Below, one piece after another: positions 1 to 8,015 of a stretch of DNA of 30,939 bases (the first letter of the stretch is position 1; each line of letters opens with the position of its first letter). Origin of the DNA: an uncultured Clostridia bacterium. GTDB lineage: Bacteria > Bacillota > Clostridia > UBA1381. Made by a program: the position numbers and the translations under genes. Under the pieces are notes generated by a model. That model searched no databases, was not told the DNA's origin, and saw only the letters and a list, made by a program, of their open reading frames with translations. The stretch is taken from NCBI GenBank assembly GCA_934454215.1, contig CAKSGG010000021.1, forward strand, positions 1 to 30,939, given 5' to 3'.

Positions 1-56
1 GTGCAAATTCAGCAATTGTTCAGTCAACATTGGATGACTGGGTTGCTCAGAACTAA
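1..56 (+). CDS. 3' end of an unidentified gene (partial)
   Basis: Only the last 17 codons are present, in the frame starting at base 3. They read ANSAIVQSTLDDWVAQN and end at TAA 54-56. A strong terminator follows about 20 bases later, which supports this as a real gene end. The fragment is too short to assign. A tryptophan-containing helical C-terminus of this kind would fit many proteins, including extracellular solute-binding proteins, but that is only a guess. The other frames give either an early stop or an unconvincing peptide. Confidence 0.45.
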   Translation, partial: ANSAIVQSTLDDWVAQN

Positions 57-78
57 TCTGAAAATATTATAACAAATT

Positions 79-107
79 AAGAACGCCGATATTAGGCGTT
101 CTTTTTT
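79..107. terminator. Bidirectional intrinsic terminator
   Basis: A perfect 9-bp stem, AAGAACGCC (79-87) with GGCGTTCTT (95-103), has a 7-nt loop and runs into a T tract on the + strand. It ends the partial + strand gene. The reverse strand also gives the stem followed by an A/T-rich tail, so it can serve the converging GH13 gene as well. Confidence 0.85.
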
Positions 108-187
108 GCGAGCAAAAAATCAATTAATTTATAACAGGCACAGATATATTATTAAAAATAAGTATTTGTACACCCATTTACTAATAT

Positions 188-2113
188 TCATATATTTTCA
201 GTTTTAAAAATTTTCATCTCATACTGCCCTATATTTATATAAAATATAGAATTTTGTGCTTTGTGACGCTCATCGGTATTAATACCGTTTAAAATTGTCA
301 CGCCAAACCTTGCAGTATCAACTCTGACTTTATCTTCATGACCTGCATTTACCGCTACAAGATACCTTTCATCACCTCTGTATCTCATAAATGCGTACAC
401 TCCGCCTATCTTATATACACTTTCAAAATCTCCGCATAAAAACGCCTCGGAGCTTTTGCGCAGCTCTATCATTTGTTTTAAATATTCACGCATTTTTTCT
501 CCCGTTTCGGGAATGTCGTTCCATGGGAATGTCGCCCTGCAAAACGGGTCGCCGTACCCCTGCATAAGAATTTCATCGCCGTAATATATGCACGGCACTC
601 CCGGCAGCAGCATTTGTAATCCATATGCAAGCTTTGTCCTTTTCACAGCACATTCGAGCGCAGCCCCGCTTAAATTAAATTCCACCTGATAATCTCTGCC
701 TACCATATGCCTTGACGGAGCTTCACCCATCAGTGTTAAAAACCGTTCCACATCATGGCTTGACAGCATATTCAAAAGTGAGTAATATGCAGGCTCAGGA
801 TAATTCTCTTTCAAGCTCATAAGCCTTTCATCAAATCCGTATGCGTCAATTTTACCAAGCATAAAATCAATCATTGCGTTGCGCATAGGATAATTCATCA
901 CCGAATCAAGCTCTTTGCCCTGAAAATACTCCCGCCGTTCTCCGTATGAGCTTTTGTGAGAAGCGTCCTCCCACACCTCGCCTATTATAACCGCATCATT
1001 TTTTTCTTCTTTTACGCTTTTGCGCAGCTCTTTTACAAAAAAGCCCGGCAACTCATCAACAACATCAAGCCTCCAGCCCGACGCTCCGTTTCTCAGCCAC
1101 CTTTTAATAATAGAATTTTTATCCGAAATAATATATTTTCTGTAATCTTCGCAATTCTCGTCACAATGAGGAAGTGTTGTCATTCCCCACCATGATTCAT
1201 ATTCTTCAGGCCACTCAATAAATTTATACCAACCGAAATACGGCGACTCTTCGGACTGATACGCACCGATACTGTCATATGTACCCTTTTTGTTAAAGTA
1301 CATACTGTCACTGCCCGTATGATTGAATACACCGTCAAGAATTACTCTTATCCCCTGCTTTTTTGCCTCAGTGCAGAGCTTTTTAAATGTTTCCTCATCT
1401 CCGAACATGGGGTCGATTTCCTCATAGCTGCCCGTATCATATTTATGATTTGAATATGCCCTGAATATCGGGTTCAGATATATGACGTTTATTCCCAAAT
1501 CGTTCAAATACGGAAGCTTTTTTATAACACCCTTCAGATTTCCACCGAAAAAGTCATTTGACAAATATTCTCCACCGAACTGCTCTGCCTTATAATACGG
1601 AATCTCACCCCAGTTTCGCTTTATTATATCCGTTCTGTCACCCAAAAAGCTGCCGTCCTCATTACCGTTAAAAAATCTGTCGGGAAAAATCTGATAAACA
1701 ATTCCGTTTTTAAACCAATCGGGCGTTTTATAATCCTTTTCATATACCGTTATCTGGAATGAGTTGGTCGGTTTTTCATCAAAGCTTTCCCCCATTCCTC
1801 CCATTTGGCGTTTATTATTGCCGTAATATACTGTTATATCGCCGACTTCAATCTCAAAATAATACCACATTAAGCAGGACTTTTCGGGCATTTTGACATC
1901 TGCCTCATATATGCTGTTTTCCCCAATCGAAAAAACAAACGCCATATCTATGCGCTGTTCCGTTTCTGCACTGTCCTCCCTTATAACAAGCCGAACAGCA
2001 CCCGGAATACCTGCGTTTGACAGTGCAAGTCTTAATTTTATTTCGGTTGAACAGGGTACCGCACCAAACGGCGAACGATAAAATTTTTCTCTTGAATTAT
2101 GCTCTGCGTGCAT
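188..2113 (-). CDS. GH13 alpha-glycosidase (neopullulanase/cyclomaltodextrinase type)
   Basis: This is a 641-residue member of the alpha-amylase family (GH13), probably acting on alpha-1,4 and perhaps alpha-1,6 bonds of maltodextrins or glycogen fragments in the cytoplasm. An N-terminal beta-sandwich-like region (about 1-125) precedes the barrel. Barrel motifs are NPIF..SNHKYDT (typical of neopullulanases), DGVFNHTG, GWRLDVVDE with the nucleophile Asp350, IIGEVWED with the acid Glu379, and SSHDVERF with Asp454. There is no signal peptide. The start at 2113 is chosen because AAGGA (2126-2130) abuts an upstream in-frame ATG at 2125 but lies 12 nt before this one; the longer form would add four residues. 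It is the last gene of the glgA-glgP unit and could replace the debranching enzyme that this locus lacks. Family assignment is firm; substrate preference is inferred. Confidence 0.9.
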   Translation of the reverse strand: MHAEHNSREKFYRSPFGAVPCSTEIKLRLALSNAGIPGAVRLVIREDSAETEQRIDMAFVFSIGENSIYEADVKMPEKSCLMWYYFEIEVGDITVYYGNNKRQMGGMGESFDEKPTNSFQITVYEKDYKTPDWFKNGIVYQIFPDRFFNGNEDGSFLGDRTDIIKRNWGEIPYYKAEQFGGEYLSNDFFGGNLKGVIKKLPYLNDLGINVIYLNPIFRAYSNHKYDTGSYEEIDPMFGDEETFKKLCTEAKKQGIRVILDGVFNHTGSDSMYFNKKGTYDSIGAYQSEESPYFGWYKFIEWPEEYESWWGMTTLPHCDENCEDYRKYIISDKNSIIKRWLRNGASGWRLDVVDELPGFFVKELRKSVKEEKNDAVIIGEVWEDASHKSSYGERREYFQGKELDSVMNYPMRNAMIDFMLGKIDAYGFDERLMSLKENYPEPAYYSLLNMLSSHDVERFLTLMGEAPSRHMVGRDYQVEFNLSGAALECAVKRTKLAYGLQMLLPGVPCIYYGDEILMQGYGDPFCRATFPWNDIPETGEKMREYLKQMIELRKSSEAFLCGDFESVYKIGGVYAFMRYRGDERYLVAVNAGHEDKVRVDTARFGVTILNGINTDERHKAQNSIFYINIGQYEMKIFKTENI

Positions 2114-2155
2114 TTTTATAACCATTCCTTTACGGTGCCGTAAGACACAAAATTT

Positions 2156-2261
2156 AAGTCTGAAAGAAAATCGTTCAGAGTGCTGCTTTGCAGCGAGTGG
2201 TGCTGTACGACGGTACCGCCCCGAACAAAAAGTAGTGCTATGGGCGATTTTATTCAGACTT
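2156..2261. repeat. Inverted-repeat intergenic element (MITE-like or structured RNA)
   Basis: The ends AAGTCTGAAAGAAAATCG (2156-2173) and CGATTTTATTCAGACTT (2245-2261) are near-perfect inverted repeats. They enclose about 70 bases with internal pairing potential: CGCCC (2218-2222) with GGGCG (2242-2246), a GCTGCTTTGCAGC hairpin, and a GGTACC palindrome. It lies between glgP and the GH13 gene and has no coding potential. It could be a short non-autonomous mobile repeat or a structured leader or RNA. No second copy is seen in this window. Confidence 0.5.
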
Positions 2262-2279
2262 ATCTCCTTAAATCATACA

Positions 2280-2303
2280 GGGGCTGCCTAACGCAGCAGC
2301 CCC
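2280..2303 (-). terminator. GC-rich hairpin after glgP (weak terminator or mRNA stabiliser)
   Basis: GGGGCTGC (2280-2287) pairs perfectly with GCAGCCCC (2296-2303), 12 nt downstream of the glgP stop. In the minus direction the trailing TGTATGATTT is only partly U-rich, so it may terminate poorly, letting some transcripts reach the GH13 gene, or protect the glgP mRNA end. Confidence 0.5.
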
Positions 2304-2315
2304 ATAATTTTATAA

Positions 2316-4784
2316 TTATTTAATCGGCTTTAAATGCCAGATTTGGTCATTGTACTCGCTGATTGTTCTGTCGCTTGAGAAGAAACCCGCCATTGCGGTA
2401 TTCATGATAGCCATTTCAAGCCACTTCGTTCTGTTCTGATAATCGGCTGAAATCTTTTCCTGTGTTTTCATATACTCCTCAAAATCTCTCAAAACCATAT
2501 ATGTGTCGGGATAACCGTAATCACCAAACAATAATGTCGAATACAAATCCTTAAACATATTATGCGCACCCGGAACAATGCTTCCGTCAATAAGCGATTC
2601 AAGCGCACGTCTTAACTGACCGTTCTGCGAATAAATCGTCTTTACCTCGTCCTCTCCCGGATAACGGCCTCTCGCCGCAACCTCATCGGCTTTCAGACCG
2701 AATATATAAATATTGTCCTCGCCGACCTGTTCGAGCATTTCAACATTTGCTCCGTCAAGAGTTCCGCACGTAACCGCACCGTTAAGCATAAACTTCATGT
2801 TACCCGTTCCCGACGCCTCTTTGCCTGCGGTTGAAATCTGCTCCGATACGTCAGCCGCAACAATAAGCTTTTCCGCAATTGAAACGCTGTAGTTTTCAAG
2901 GAATACTACTTTTATCTTATCATTTATGGATTTATCGTTGTTTATCATTTCGGCAACCGAATTTATAAGCTTGATTATAAGCTTTGCTCTTGTATATGCC
3001 GGAGCAGCCTTAGCGCCGAAAATATATGTTTTCGGATAGTAATTTGCCGCATAATCCGCATCGTCCTTTAATCTGTGATATTCCGCAATAATATGAAGGA
3101 CATTCATCATCTGACGCTTATATTCATGCAGACGCTTTGACTGCACATCATATATTGAATCGGGATTGACCGTAATATGATTATGCTCCTGAATATACTC
3201 TGCCAAATGTACTTTATTATCTCTCTTTATCTTATCAAATTCCTTTTGGAATACGGGGTCTTTTGCATATTTTGCAATTCCGCTCAAAGTTTTTGAATCC
3301 TTAATCCAGCCTGTTCCTATCTTTGATGAAATAAGCTTTGTCAGCTCGGGGTTGCAGTTTGCAATCCATCTTCTGAACGTTATACCGTTTGTTATGGCAT
3401 GGAACGATTCAGGATTCATTCTGTAATAATCGGCAAATATATCGTCCTTCAAAATCTGCGTGTGCAGCTTTGATACTCCGTTTACGGCAAAACAGCTTGC
3501 AAGGCAGACATTTGCCATATAAACCTGATTATCCGAAATTATAGCCATGTATTTATGCTTTGCATGGTCGCTGGGATAGAATGCCTCCAGTCTTTCCATA
3601 AGACGTCTGTTCATTTCCTCAACTATCATATATATTCTCGGAACAACCTCCTTGAACATATCAACCGGCCATTTTTCAAGCGCTTCGCTCAACACAGTAT
3701 GATTTGTATACGCAAATACTCTTGTGACAATACCCCATGCTTCGTCCCAGCCAAGTCCCTTTTCGTCCATAAGCAGACGCATCATTTCGGGAATAGCCAT
3801 TGTAGGGTGAGTATCATTTATATGAATAACAATTTTTTCGGGCAATAACGACCAGTTTCCGCCGTTTCTCGTTTCAAATTCATGGAGTATCCATTGCAGT
3901 GTTGCCGATACAAGGAAGTACTGCTGCTTTAATCTCAGCTTTCTTCCGTCGACTGTACTGTCATCGGGGTACAAAACATCGGAAATAGCCTCAGCCAAAG
4001 CCTGCGCCTCCTGTGCGCCCGAATGGTCGCCTGTATTGAATTTATGGAAATCTATGCACTGCGGTGAACGCGCACTCCAAAGACGAAGCTTATTTACAAT
4101 CTTTGAATCATATCCGACAAGCGGAACATCATAAGGTATAGCCAAAATTGTCTGTGCGTTTTCCGTCTTGCATATTAATTTGCCGTTGTCCCAGTAGCTT
4201 GAAACATATCCGCCGATTTTAACCTCAACCGTTTCCTCTGGTCTTGCAACCTCCCAAGCATTTCCGTTTTCAAGCCATGGGTCGGGAAGCTCCACCTGAT
4301 AACCATCAACAATTTTTTGCTTGAACAAGCCGTATTCATAACGGATTGTGCAGCCGTACGCCGGCAAATCAAGCGTTGTAAGCGAATCTATAAAGCAAGC
4401 CGCAAGACGACCCAAGCCGCCGTTTCCCAAGCCTGCGTCATTCTCCACCTCGGCAATTTCCGAAAGTGAATAACCCAAATCCTCCAGCACATTTGAATAA
4501 ACATCGGTCTGCATAAGATTTAATATATTTGTGCAAAGTAATCTTCCCATTAAGAACTCAAATGAAAGATAATACAATTTCTTTGAGCCTTCTTTTTTTA
4601 CTTCCTTATGCGATTTCGCCCACATTTCCATTATTTGGTCTCTTGCCGTAAGCGCACAAGCCGTATATACCATCTGCGGCGTTGCGTCCTCCATAACCTT
4701 ACCGAAATGTCTTGAAACCTTACCGATAATTTCTTTCTTTAATTCAGCTTCTTTTTCCGTAAGCTTTCTTGTCGTTTTTGCCAT
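2316..4784 (-). CDS. glgP: Glycogen/maltodextrin phosphorylase
   Basis: GlgP (822 aa, the usual length) removes terminal glucose from glycogen using phosphate, giving glucose-1-phosphate, with pyridoxal phosphate as cofactor. The pyridoxal-binding region EASGTGNMKFMLNG carries the Schiff-base lysine near residue 664. The N-terminal active-site segments GNGGLGRLAACF and YGLFKQ, and HINDTHPTMAIPEMMR in the middle, are all intact. The start ATG follows AAGGGGGAT with about 10 nt spacing. The gene begins 42 bp after the glgA stop with no terminator between, so it is co-transcribed with glgA. A GC-rich hairpin follows its stop. Nothing is missing or truncated. The choice between glycogen and maltodextrin phosphorylase rests on the glycogen-gene context. 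Confidence 0.97.
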   Translation of the reverse strand: MAKTTRKLTEKEAELKKEIIGKVSRHFGKVMEDATPQMVYTACALTARDQIMEMWAKSHKEVKKEGSKKLYYLSFEFLMGRLLCTNILNLMQTDVYSNVLEDLGYSLSEIAEVENDAGLGNGGLGRLAACFIDSLTTLDLPAYGCTIRYEYGLFKQKIVDGYQVELPDPWLENGNAWEVARPEETVEVKIGGYVSSYWDNGKLICKTENAQTILAIPYDVPLVGYDSKIVNKLRLWSARSPQCIDFHKFNTGDHSGAQEAQALAEAISDVLYPDDSTVDGRKLRLKQQYFLVSATLQWILHEFETRNGGNWSLLPEKIVIHINDTHPTMAIPEMMRLLMDEKGLGWDEAWGIVTRVFAYTNHTVLSEALEKWPVDMFKEVVPRIYMIVEEMNRRLMERLEAFYPSDHAKHKYMAIISDNQVYMANVCLASCFAVNGVSKLHTQILKDDIFADYYRMNPESFHAITNGITFRRWIANCNPELTKLISSKIGTGWIKDSKTLSGIAKYAKDPVFQKEFDKIKRDNKVHLAEYIQEHNHITVNPDSIYDVQSKRLHEYKRQMMNVLHIIAEYHRLKDDADYAANYYPKTYIFGAKAAPAYTRAKLIIKLINSVAEMINNDKSINDKIKVVFLENYSVSIAEKLIVAADVSEQISTAGKEASGTGNMKFMLNGAVTCGTLDGANVEMLEQVGEDNIYIFGLKADEVAARGRYPGEDEVKTIYSQNGQLRRALESLIDGSIVPGAHNMFKDLYSTLLFGDYGYPDTYMVLRDFEEYMKTQEKISADYQNRTKWLEMAIMNTAMAGFFSSDRTISEYNDQIWHLKPIK

Positions 4785-4826
4785 TAATTTATATCCCCCT
4801 TAACTATGTTCTGATGCGTCCGCACA

Positions 4827-6521
4827 TCACTTATCGGTTGTTTTTTTCTTTGCCGCCGTTTTTCTCGGCGCTGTCTTTTTTGCGGTTGTTTTCTTTGCCG
4901 CCGTTTTTTTAGCCGTTGTCTTTTTGGTCTTTGCAGTTTCTTCCTTGAAGGGATTTTCCACCTTAATCACCTTCGGCTCATCTGCTTTTGCCGCAGCAAG
5001 CTTTTCGGATTCTTCCGCATCCTCGGCTATTGCGTTTTCAAAGCTCGGCTTTGAATCTTCCTCTGTTTTTTCGGGAGCGTCATATATTCCCGTAAGCTCA
5101 CTGTACATTTTTATATACTTATCCGCACTCACCGACCACGAATAATCCATCGCCATAGCGTTGCTTACAATCTTGTTCCATTGCTCATGGTGATTATAAT
5201 AAACGTCCATAGCGTAATAAATCGTTCCTAGCATTTCATCGGCATTGTAATTTGCAAACGAGAAACCTGTGCCCTCGCCCGTATATTCATTATACGCAAT
5301 AACCGTATCCTTTAATCCTCCCGTCTCTCTGACAATCGGAAGTGTGCCGTATCTCATTGAGAACAACTGAGACAAGCCGCACGGCTCAAATCTTGACGGC
5401 ATCAGAAATGCATCGCATGACGCATATATTCTGTGCGACAAATCATTTGAAAAATAAATCTGAGCGCTTATTTTATCGGGATATTTCCATGCGTAATGCT
5501 TAAACATTCCCTCATATTTTTCATCGCCCGTACCGAGTACAACAAGCTGAACCCTTGCCTGCGCAAGCTCGTCAAGCTTATATGCAATCAAATCAAGACC
5601 CTTTTGGTCTGTCAGTCTTGAAACAATGCCAATCATCATACAGCCCGGGTCAACCGGCAATCCCAGCTCCTTTTGAAGAGTTTCTTTATTGGCAAGCTTA
5701 TTTTTGAAAACTGTTTTATCTGTATAATCCTTGCTGATAAATTTATCAGTATGCGGATTCCATTCGTCATATGATATACCGTTTACGATTCCCTGCAAAT
5801 CGTTTCGTCTTGCAAACAGCAAATCATGCAGTCCCTCACCGTATTCAGGCGTTGTTATTTCCCTTGCATAGGTATCGGAAACCGTAGTTATCTTATTTGC
5901 ATAAACAATTCCGCCTTTAAGCAGATTGGCGTCATTGTAATATTCAATTTTATCCGCCGTAAAGTAATAGTCGCTTATACCCATAGCGTCCTTTATTGCT
6001 CTCAAATCCCATCTTCCTTGGAATTTAAGGTTGTGTATTGTCATAACCGTCTTTATGTTTCTGAAAAACTCATTATCCCTGAACGTATCCAAAAATACGG
6101 GAATAGCGCCTGTCTGCCAGTCGTTGCAATTTATGACATCGGGCTTAAAGCCGATTGTCGGCAGCAGCGAAAGTACAGCTTTTGAAAAAAATATAAACTT
6201 TTCTGCGTCAAGATGTATAAAGCTGTACGGAGTATCTCCGTTGAAATAAAATTCATTATCGACAAAATAATATTTGCAGCCGTTTTCCTCCAGCTCAAAT
6301 ATCCCGGCATACTGCCTTCTCCATGCCATATCTATATAAATATGGTCAATATATTTCATTCTGTCCTTATATTCCTGTGGAATACATCTGTATAAAGGTA
6401 TAATAACTCTTGCGTCAACGCCCTTTTTGTTCAGCGCCGGAGGCAGAGAGCCTACCACATCGCCCAAGCCGCCTGTTTTTACAAAAGGCGCCGCTTCGGG
6501 AGCAGCAAACAAAATCTTCAT
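4827..6521 (-). CDS. glgA: Glycogen synthase (ADP-glucose, GT5) with lysine-rich tail
   Basis: GlgA (564 aa) transfers glucose from ADP-glucose to the non-reducing end of alpha-1,4-glucan. The ADP-glucose-binding motif KTGGLGDV is near the N-terminus, and the retaining GT-B C-terminal domain has MPSRFEPCGLSQL and the RETGGLKDTV loop. The start is MKILFAAPE at 6521, since AAAGGA lies 9 nt upstream; the ATG at 6545 would sit upstream of that site. The protein is longer than the usual 475-490 residues. After the core comes an acidic, low-complexity linker and then about 34 residues made of KKTTA/KKTAA-like repeats with 14 lysines, resembling histone H1 or mycobacterial HU tails. The core assignment is certain; the role of the tail is unknown. 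It has its own promoter and is followed by glgP. Confidence 0.96.
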   Translation of the reverse strand: MKILFAAPEAAPFVKTGGLGDVVGSLPPALNKKGVDARVIIPLYRCIPQEYKDRMKYIDHIYIDMAWRRQYAGIFELEENGCKYYFVDNEFYFNGDTPYSFIHLDAEKFIFFSKAVLSLLPTIGFKPDVINCNDWQTGAIPVFLDTFRDNEFFRNIKTVMTIHNLKFQGRWDLRAIKDAMGISDYYFTADKIEYYNDANLLKGGIVYANKITTVSDTYAREITTPEYGEGLHDLLFARRNDLQGIVNGISYDEWNPHTDKFISKDYTDKTVFKNKLANKETLQKELGLPVDPGCMMIGIVSRLTDQKGLDLIAYKLDELAQARVQLVVLGTGDEKYEGMFKHYAWKYPDKISAQIYFSNDLSHRIYASCDAFLMPSRFEPCGLSQLFSMRYGTLPIVRETGGLKDTVIAYNEYTGEGTGFSFANYNADEMLGTIYYAMDVYYNHHEQWNKIVSNAMAMDYSWSVSADKYIKMYSELTGIYDAPEKTEEDSKPSFENAIAEDAEESEKLAAAKADEPKVIKVENPFKEETAKTKKTTAKKTAAKKTTAKKTAPRKTAAKKKTTDK

Positions 6522-6528
6522 AAATCCA

Positions 6529-6540
6529 TTTCCTTTCCTG
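6529..6540 (-). promoter_or_regulatory. Ribosome binding site that fixes the glgA start
   Basis: On the minus strand AGGAAAGGAA precedes ATG 6521 by about 9 nt. The alternative ATG at 6545 has no such site upstream. Confidence 0.7.
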
Positions 6541-6563
6541 CACATTCTATCAACTCTTTAGTT

Positions 6564-6592
6564 ATATTAGCGCATTTTATTATTTTTGTCAA
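6564..6592 (-). promoter_or_regulatory. Sigma-A type promoter of glgA-glgP
   Basis: On the minus strand, a perfect -35 TTGACA (6587-6592), a 17-nt spacer and a -10 TAATAT (6564-6569) lie just upstream of glgA, predicting a leader of about 36 nt. It is among the best promoter matches in the window and separates glgA-glgP from glgB-glgC-glgD. Confidence 0.8.
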
Positions 6593-6851
6593 TTCTCCTG
6601 CGGCAAAAACCATATTTTCAACATTAATTCATGCCGGCAGTTAAATATTTTTATATATATTTATTCACATAATTTCGGGGTGCGGCTTTAAAGCGGCACC
6701 CCTTGGGCTGATTGGTTTCAGATGCGGAACACATAAAATTATCACCTTGCCCGACAGCGTACACCGATACGCCGAGGGTTAATTCCATGTGCAGTTCAAA
6801 GACTGTAATTTTTGCACTGAATACAGTACCCCTTTTTATGCGTGCAAGCTA

Positions 6852-7970
6852 TTAAATTTTTGTTCCTTTTGCAATAGCAAGCGGATAGCTCTTTTGTCCT
6901 ATAAGCTTTCTGCCCTTTGTTATAATTACATTCTTGTCAAATACAACATGGTGCAGTTCCGCATCTCTTTCTATCACGCTGTCCTGCATGATTATTGAAT
7001 TTTTTATAACTGCGCCCTCCTCAACTCTTACACCTCGTGAAAGAACGCTGTTTATAACCGTACCCTCTATAACGCATCCGTCCGAAATAAAGCTGTTTTC
7101 AACAACTGCGTTTGAACCGTATTTTGACGGGCTTTGGTCTTTCGTCTTTGTATATATCGGCGAATGAGGATTAAACAGTTCTCTGCGGATTTCGGAATCA
7201 AGGAAATTCATGTTCGTCTGATAATACGACGCCATACTGTCAACCTTGTACGAAAGTCCCTTATGCTCATAGCCGAAGATACGCATACCGTCTATTTTCT
7301 TTGAAAGAGCGTCTTTTACAAAGTCGCTGTCGCCTCTTGCGCTGCACTCATCAACTATGCTTTCAAGCAAAACTCTTTCCATTATATATATGTCCATGCT
7401 TGCGGCATGAGATTTCGGGTATCTCGGCTTAACTTCAATATCCTTAACCCTGTTATTCTCGTCCATCTCGATAAGCGTATATCTTGACAGCTCGCTTTCC
7501 TCATCGCCGTTTCTGTCTTTATATATAACAGTCACGTCAGCCTGACTGTTTATATGATGCTCTATTGCCGCATCAAAATCTATGTTATATATTTCACTGC
7601 CCAGCGACAAAATAACATATGTCTGACTGTTTCGTCTTATATAGTCGCTTATCCCCTCAAGAATATCTATGTTCCCTTTTATACTGCCGAAACTTTTGCC
7701 GATTGACGGAGGAAGTATATTCAAGCCTCCACTCTTTCTGTCAAGGTCCCACGGCTTACCTGATTTTATATGGTCCATAAGCGAAGAATACTTTGACGTT
7801 GTTGCAACTCCGATATTCATAATACCCGAGTTTGCCATGCTCGACAAAACAAAATCTATAATTCTGTATCTTCCCGCAATCGGAAGAGCTATATCCGCAC
7901 GAATATCGGTAATCGGCGGAATCATATCCTCTCCGGCGAGGATAATTCCCATAGTATCATTTTTTCTCAT
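6852..7970 (-). CDS. glgD: ADP-glucose pyrophosphorylase regulatory subunit GlgD
   Basis: GlgD (372 aa) is the non-catalytic partner of GlgC in Firmicutes and modulates ADP-glucose synthesis. It keeps the nucleotidyltransferase fold and the left-handed beta-helix C-terminus. The glycine-rich catalytic loop is lost, however (ILAGEDMIPPITD instead of GGQGSRL), and the SGDH of GlgC is replaced by SLGSE. The structural segment LPIAGRYRIIDFVLSSMANSGI-like is conserved over residues 30-50. The start at 7970 (MRKNDTMG) is preferred because GGAG lies 9 nt upstream and the N-terminus then matches the family; a GTG at 8006 and an ATG at 7985 are in frame but less likely. It starts 45 bp after glgC, with a short GCCGCT/AGCGGC hairpin (7989-8004) in the gap. 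Confidence 0.93.
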   Translation of the reverse strand: MRKNDTMGIILAGEDMIPPITDIRADIALPIAGRYRIIDFVLSSMANSGIMNIGVATTSKYSSLMDHIKSGKPWDLDRKSGGLNILPPSIGKSFGSIKGNIDILEGISDYIRRNSQTYVILSLGSEIYNIDFDAAIEHHINSQADVTVIYKDRNGDEESELSRYTLIEMDENNRVKDIEVKPRYPKSHAASMDIYIMERVLLESIVDECSARGDSDFVKDALSKKIDGMRIFGYEHKGLSYKVDSMASYYQTNMNFLDSEIRRELFNPHSPIYTKTKDQSPSKYGSNAVVENSFISDGCVIEGTVINSVLSRGVRVEEGAVIKNSIIMQDSVIERDAELHHVVFDKNVIITKGRKLIGQKSYPLAIAKGTKI

Positions 7971-8015
7971 CCTAATTAACTCCATTCCGCCGCTTGTCAG
8001 CGGCACAAATTAATA

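Larger units (their letters stand above)
6522..6851 (-). other. 330-bp glgD-glgA intergenic region
   Basis: This stretch has no convincing gene. Besides the glgA promoter near its 3' end (minus direction), it holds a strong 26-nt hairpin at 6677-6702 (GGGGTGC with GCACCCC, around the palindrome GCTTTAAAGC) without a following U tract. There is also a small GCGTA/TACGC hairpin and a longer-range GTGCA/TGCAC pairing nearer glgD. It may act as a 3' end for glgD or as a structured regulatory segment. A 45-codon ORF inside lacks a ribosome binding site. Confidence 0.5.

Noticed and set aside
6651..6788. A 45-codon minus-strand ORF in the glgD-glgA gap
   Set aside because: No ribosome binding site, ordinary chance length, and it runs straight through the stable 26-nt hairpin; no recognisable motif.
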